Shown here in pieces: positions 7,163 through 9,721 of a stretch of DNA of 9,721 nucleotides. Location of the stretch: the NCBI GenBank assembly GCA_019510535.1, contig JAEKKE010000337.1, positions 1 through 9,721 of the forward strand. Reading direction: 5' to 3'. The stretch comes from Acidobacteriota bacterium (GTDB lineage Bacteria; Acidobacteriota; Terriglobia; Terriglobales; Acidobacteriaceae). Within the stretch, counting starts at the first letter, position 1. Each line of letters begins with the position of its first letter. The notes below the pieces were generated by a model. It was not told the DNA's origin and did not search any database. It was given only the letters and a program-made list of their open reading frames with translations. Made by a program: the position numbers and the translations under genes.

Positions 7163-7168
7163 TATATA
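7163..7168 (-). promoter_or_regulatory. -10-like box immediately before the GGCT-like gene
   Basis: TATATA on the minus strand ends 6 nt before the ATG at 7156. A start about seven bases downstream of such a box would coincide with the A of the ATG, the usual geometry of a leaderless gene. No good -35 box is at the normal distance. A small palindrome CACA-N4-TGTG lies just upstream at 7181-7192. Confidence 0.3.
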
Positions 7169-7204
7169 AGGATTCTTCCGCACAAAAATGTGAACAGAGA
7201 AGAC

Positions 7205-7232
7205 AAAAGGCCCGCCGGTTGGCAGGCCTTTT
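7205..7232 (-). terminator. Intrinsic terminator after uppP (symmetrical)
   Basis: AAAAGGCCCGCC (7205-7216) pairs with GGCAGGCCTTTT (7221-7232) around a 4-nt loop: a 12-bp stem with one mismatch. On the minus strand it ends in TTTTGTCTTCTC, 16 nt beyond the uppP stop. The A/T ends are symmetrical, so it could also act on the plus strand. It separates uppP from the GGCT-like gene. Confidence 0.8.
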
Positions 7233-7248
7233 CTCTCTCTATGAACTG

Positions 7249-8115
7249 CTACACGTGCATCTTCAGCCATAGCAGCAGTGCAGCACCTACGATGATGCGG
7301 TAGATGGCAAACGGCGTAAATCCACGGTTCCGCACCCAGGCGAGGAACCATGCCACAACGCCGTACGCAACGATAAACGACACCACGAAGCCAATCGCCA
7401 GCACTACCCAGCCGTGTCCTGTCATCACCAGCGGAGCGATGGTCTCGCCCGCCTCCGGCTTAGGATGCAGCGCCTTCAGCAGTGCATAGCCGGTGGCAGC
7501 AATCATCGTCGGAATCGAGACAAGGAAGCTGAACTCCAAGGCTGTCTCGCGGTTCATTCCTGCAAGCTGGCCAGCGGCAATGGTCGACATCGAACGCGAA
7601 GTGCCCGGTACGGCCGCACTGAGAATCTGGCATAGACCGACCCAGATGGCCTGGCCAAGGGACATGTTGTCCACATGGTTGGTACGCGAGGTCTGCTTCG
7701 AGGCCCATGTATCGATGACCCACATCGCGATGCCGCCAATCACCAGCGCCCAGGCGATCACCGTCAGATTCTCGAGATTCTTTCCAATCACCTTGTCCAG
7801 AATCTTCGCCGGAATCGCCGTGCAGACAAAAGCAATCAGCGTGAGCGAGACCGGATGGGTCAACATGGTCTTATCGCCACGCTTGCCTTTGGGGAAGGTG
7901 TGCAGGTAGCCGATGATGCGATGGCGGAAGAGCAACAGCAGCGCCAGAATGGCGCCAAGCTGAATCACAATGGTGTACATCTTCCAGTAGGCATCGTCGA
8001 GCGAAAGATGCAGCACCGCCTCGGCGATACGCAGATGGCCGGTGGAACTGACCGGCAAAAACTCAGTCAATCCTTCGATGATGCCAAGGATGACACTCAA
8101 CAGATAATCGTTCAA
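7249..8115 (-). CDS. uppP: Undecaprenyl-diphosphatase UppP (BacA family)
   Basis: A 288-residue inner-membrane enzyme that dephosphorylates undecaprenyl pyrophosphate (EC 3.6.1.27), returning the C55 lipid carrier for peptidoglycan and other surface polymers; extra dosage is known to give bacitracin resistance. Both signature regions are present. EGLTEFLPVSSTGH (14-27) holds the acidic pair E14/E18 with S24 and H27, and PGTSRS (170-175) holds R174. These correspond to the catalytic residues of the E. coli protein. About eight membrane segments can be read, including 45-64, 90-110, 118-137, 200-214, 236-260 and 270-286. Length is in the family range (about 265-295). The start is TTG at 8115, supported by a strong ribosome binding site. 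Transcription probably begins in the 75 bp between this gene and repeat copy 2, or runs through from upstream, and ends at the hairpin at 7205-7232. Confidence 0.96.
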   Translation of the reverse strand: MNDYLLSVILGIIEGLTEFLPVSSTGHLRIAEAVLHLSLDDAYWKMYTIVIQLGAILALLLLFRHRIIGYLHTFPKGKRGDKTMLTHPVSLTLIAFVCTAIPAKILDKVIGKNLENLTVIAWALVIGGIAMWVIDTWASKQTSRTNHVDNMSLGQAIWVGLCQILSAAVPGTSRSMSTIAAGQLAGMNRETALEFSFLVSIPTMIAATGYALLKALHPKPEAGETIAPLVMTGHGWVVLAIGFVVSFIVAYGVVAWFLAWVRNRGFTPFAIYRIIVGAALLLWLKMHV

Positions 8116-8119
8116 ATAG

Positions 8120-8126
8120 CCCCTCC
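8120..8126 (-). promoter_or_regulatory. Ribosome binding site selecting the TTG start of uppP
   Basis: GGAGGGG on the minus strand stands 4 nt before TTG at 8115. The encoded N terminus MNDYLLSVILGIIEGLTEF lines up with the usual UppP N terminus, so the rare start codon is well supported. Confidence 0.7.
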
Positions 8127-8190
8127 GGCTGCCAGAGTACGTGAAGCGTTCTCACTCCAGCCTACCTGAAAGGGCATTAACTGCTGCTTA

Positions 8191-8303
8191 AAGCATTTTT
8201 CCTGTTGCTGGGTATCCCAGTAGAAGAGTGGAGCGACGTTTTCATTGCGGAAAACGCCTATAGATGCCGCAAGCCCTACGCTACGCCTGCCGGGAAAATG
8301 CTC
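8191..8303 (-). repeat. MITE/REP-like palindromic repeat, copy 2 (inverted)
   Basis: Read on the minus strand this 113-bp unit aligns end to end with copy 1. It begins GAGCATTTTCCC (8303-8292) and ends in AAAAATGCTT (8200-8191). It shares the hairpin core, with GAAAACG (8250-8256) and CGTTTTC (8237-8243) around a 6-nt loop, and GGGATACCCAG near the far end. The first half is about 89% the same as copy 1, and the second half is more diverged with small gaps. TA flanks both ends (8189-8190 and 8304-8305), which would fit a TA target duplication. The first base is the G of the neighbouring gene's TAG stop. It lies between that gene and uppP. Confidence 0.85.
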
Positions 8304-9301
8304 TAATCGCGATCGTTTCCGTAGACAGGAATCCCCTGCTGTAACCGGTAGATCAGCGCCGAGCCGCGCGCAGCCCAGTCTGTCGAACCAAAGCGAGACT
8401 GTAACTGGTCGTTCAACGAACTGGCATGAGAGGCCGCATTATCCGCCTTCTTCTTGTTCTCCTCGGCCAGATACATGCTGCTCACGACACCCTGACGATA
8501 GACCGCCTGCCAGAGCGCTTCAGCCGTCTTCGGACCGTCCGGATACTCCTTGGCATATTTCTCGTAGTGCTCGGTCTCTTTATCTGGACACTTTGGCAGG
8601 CCCTGCCAGTCGCCGCATAGCTTCTGGTCGATCAGCTCATACGCGGCCATCGCGGCATACTTCGATCCCGGAAAGTACTTGATGACCTTCTTCAGCTCAT
8701 CCTCATACAGGCGCGGACGCAGATTGGGATCCTGTTCCTTCGCCGACGGCAGCGTCGCAAAATCCGCCTTCTGCAACTGCCAGCGGATATCCGCCGATCT
8801 CCACGCTGCTTCTCCCGCTAGTGGAGACTGTGGGAAGTATTCGAACATGCGTTTGTATAGGAAATGGGCCATCGCAGCCGCGTCCTTCGGCGCATGCGGT
8901 GCATATGCCTGCGACTCAGCAATGACTGCCGCACCAAAGATCAACCTGTCGCCGTTCGGAGTCCCAGGACCAACGACTCCCTTGTCCTTGATCCATCCGC
9001 TGACCGGCGACGATTGGCTGTCGTCCTGAATCTCTGGAGCGTCGTAGTCATTCTGCTCCGGCTCGTCGGTATTAGCAAAGACACGTACCCATCCCGGCGA
9101 ACGGTCCATGATGGTGACTTCGTGTCCGGGTGTCACAACGCTCACCCGCTGCGACCCATCTTCGGCGGAGACATACACATTCGCCGTATGCAACACCGTC
9201 GCCCGCGCCGCGCCCTGGTACTGCGGCGGCAGCTTCGACTTCTTCTGCGCGCCGCACACCGCGGCGGCGCAGACCATCACCCCAATCACAAGCCGCTTCA
9301 T
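8303..9301 (-). CDS. Secreted protein with SH3-like domain and TPR-like repeats
   Basis: A 332-residue exported protein. The N terminus MKRLVIGVMVCAAAVCGA-QKK is a typical Sec signal peptide, probably cut after residue 18; the sequence before Cys16 (AAV) does not fit a lipobox well, so a lipoprotein is less likely. Residues about 33-110 look like a bacterial SH3-like domain (ATVLHTANVYVSAEDGSQRV, then PGHEVTIMDRSPGWVRVF and SGWIKDKGVV), with an acidic insertion at 79-98. Residues about 140-275 contain TPR-like helical hairpins, seen as FPQSPLAGEAAWRSADI, FPGSKYAAMAAYELI and YPDGPKTAEALWQAV, reminiscent of BamD/YbgF-type repeats. A binding or scaffold role at the envelope is likely; no enzyme motif is seen. 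ATG at 9301 is chosen because AGAGG lies 7 nt upstream; the earlier ATG at 9307 is too close to it. The stop codon TAG coincides with the edge of repeat copy 2. Confidence 0.8.
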   Translation of the reverse strand: MKRLVIGVMVCAAAVCGAQKKSKLPPQYQGAARATVLHTANVYVSAEDGSQRVSVVTPGHEVTIMDRSPGWVRVFANTDEPEQNDYDAPEIQDDSQSSPVSGWIKDKGVVGPGTPNGDRLIFGAAVIAESQAYAPHAPKDAAAMAHFLYKRMFEYFPQSPLAGEAAWRSADIRWQLQKADFATLPSAKEQDPNLRPRLYEDELKKVIKYFPGSKYAAMAAYELIDQKLCGDWQGLPKCPDKETEHYEKYAKEYPDGPKTAEALWQAVYRQGVVSSMYLAEENKKKADNAASHASSLNDQLQSRFGSTDWAARGSALIYRLQQGIPVYGNDRD

Positions 9302-9308
9302 CGTCATA

Positions 9309-9313
9309 CCTCT
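9309..9313 (-). promoter_or_regulatory. Ribosome binding site deciding the start at 9301
   Basis: AGAGG on the minus strand lies 7 nt before ATG at 9301 and only 1 nt before the alternative ATG at 9307, so the downstream ATG is preferred. It also puts the basic residues and hydrophobic core of the signal peptide directly at the N terminus. Confidence 0.6.
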
Positions 9314-9355
9314 ATAGACGGTCCACACGTCATCCCGACGCAAGGTAAGAGCGCC

Positions 9356-9721
9356 CTAGCTCCCCTGCAACTGCGCCTTCAATGCCGGATCGATATTACC
9401 GCCACTCAACACCACAACAACCTTCTTTATCCCAGCAGGCAGCTTCTCAGGATGGAAGAGAGCGCCCGCCAGTGTCACCGCCCCGCTCGGCTCCGGCACC
9501 AGATTCGTCTCGTTCAAGTAGACCTTCAGTGCTGCGAGGATCTCTTCTTCACTCACGGTGAAGATGTTGTCGGTGTACTCCATCACGTGAGCGAAGTTCA
9601 GCACACCCAGGCTCTGCGTCCGCAGACCGTCCGCAATGGTGCGCACTGTCTTCTCCGCCGGCCACTCCACCAGCTCTTTCTTGGCGAAGCTTTCGGTAGC
9701 ATCTCCAGCCACCTCCGGCTC
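9356..9721 (-). CDS. Threonine/serine dehydratase (PLP fold type II), C-terminal fragment
   Basis: The frame is open through the right edge of the window, so these 121 residues are the C-terminal part of a gene starting further right. The opening EPEVAGDATESF and the segment TIADGLRTQSLGVLNFAHV (28-46) are characteristic of catabolic-type threonine ammonia-lyases and serine racemase relatives. EPSGA (77-81) and the C-terminal SGGN (106-109), whose serine contacts the PLP pyridine nitrogen in this family, are both present. The chain ends only 12 residues after SGGN, so there is no ACT-like regulatory domain; this fits the short, non-biosynthetic type of about 320 residues. Reaction: deamination of threonine (or serine) to a 2-oxo acid and ammonia. 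The lysine that binds PLP would lie outside the window. The next gene starts 54 nt downstream on the same strand and may share its transcript. Exact substrate is not certain. Confidence 0.87.
   Translation of the reverse strand, partial: EPEVAGDATESFAKKELVEWPAEKTVRTIADGLRTQSLGVLNFAHVMEYTDNIFTVSEEEILAALKVYLNETNLVPEPSGAVTLAGALFHPEKLPAGIKKVVVVLSGGNIDPALKAQLQGS

Noticed and set aside
7157..7351. N-terminal extension of the GGCT-like protein to 7351
   Set aside because: It would cross the hairpin terminator and overlap the end of uppP; the extension is unrelated to the family, which starts near the YGTLAPG loop.
7493..8169. Plus-strand open frames of 138 and 164 codons opposite uppP
   Set aside because: They mirror the antisense of UppP catalytic and membrane segments; UppP itself is certain, and these have no ribosome site or family features.
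8303..9301. Lipoprotein signal for the SH3/TPR protein (Cys16)
   Set aside because: The residues before the cysteine (AAV) do not fit the lipobox, and a standard signal peptidase I site follows at residue 18.

Overview
The window looks like chromosomal DNA from an Acidobacteriota (Terriglobia / Acidobacteriaceae-like) genome. This is inferred from three things: a PadR regulator directly followed by a long ABC-type permease with no ATPase partner (the acidobacterial 'ADOP' arrangement), a PQQ dehydrogenase with a cytochrome c module set inside its propeller, and GC-rich coding sequence with short, structured, repeat-rich intergenic regions. No rRNA, tRNA, CRISPR array, transposase or phage gene is visible.

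Layout. The left third reads on the + strand: the C-terminal end of an MFS exporter (1-453), a spacer with stacked palindromes, an unrecognised 120-residue ORF (674-1036), and a secreted PQQ-dependent dehydrogenase/cytochrome c fusion (1169-3499) preceded by an operator-like pair of direct repeats. The rest reads on the - strand. In transcription order it is: the end of a PLP-dependent threonine/serine dehydratase (9721-9356), a secreted SH3-like plus TPR-like protein (9301-8303), undecaprenyl-diphosphatase UppP (8115-7249) with a hairpin terminator, a gamma-glutamylcyclotransferase-fold protein (7156-6779), a PadR regulator (6678-6334) and the ADOP permease (6321-3625).

How the genes work together. 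PadR and the permease form a two-gene operon with a 12-nt gap; PadR probably controls the pair. The PQQ enzyme should oxidise a sugar or alcohol outside the cytoplasmic membrane and pass electrons through its own haem. UppP recycles the lipid carrier for wall synthesis. The other neighbours show no obvious joint pathway, so this looks mainly like a housekeeping and accessory mix rather than one system.

The most unusual content is non-coding. Two inverted, roughly 113-bp copies of a palindromic MITE-like repeat (3499-3612 and 8191-8303) share terminal inverted repeats and an internal hairpin. Each begins exactly at the TAG stop codon of a gene, and together they bracket the UppP-GGCT-PadR-ADOP block. 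Other points are a 21-bp-phased direct repeat before the PQQ gene and two genes that look leaderless. I do not see convincing evidence for a new multi-gene system.
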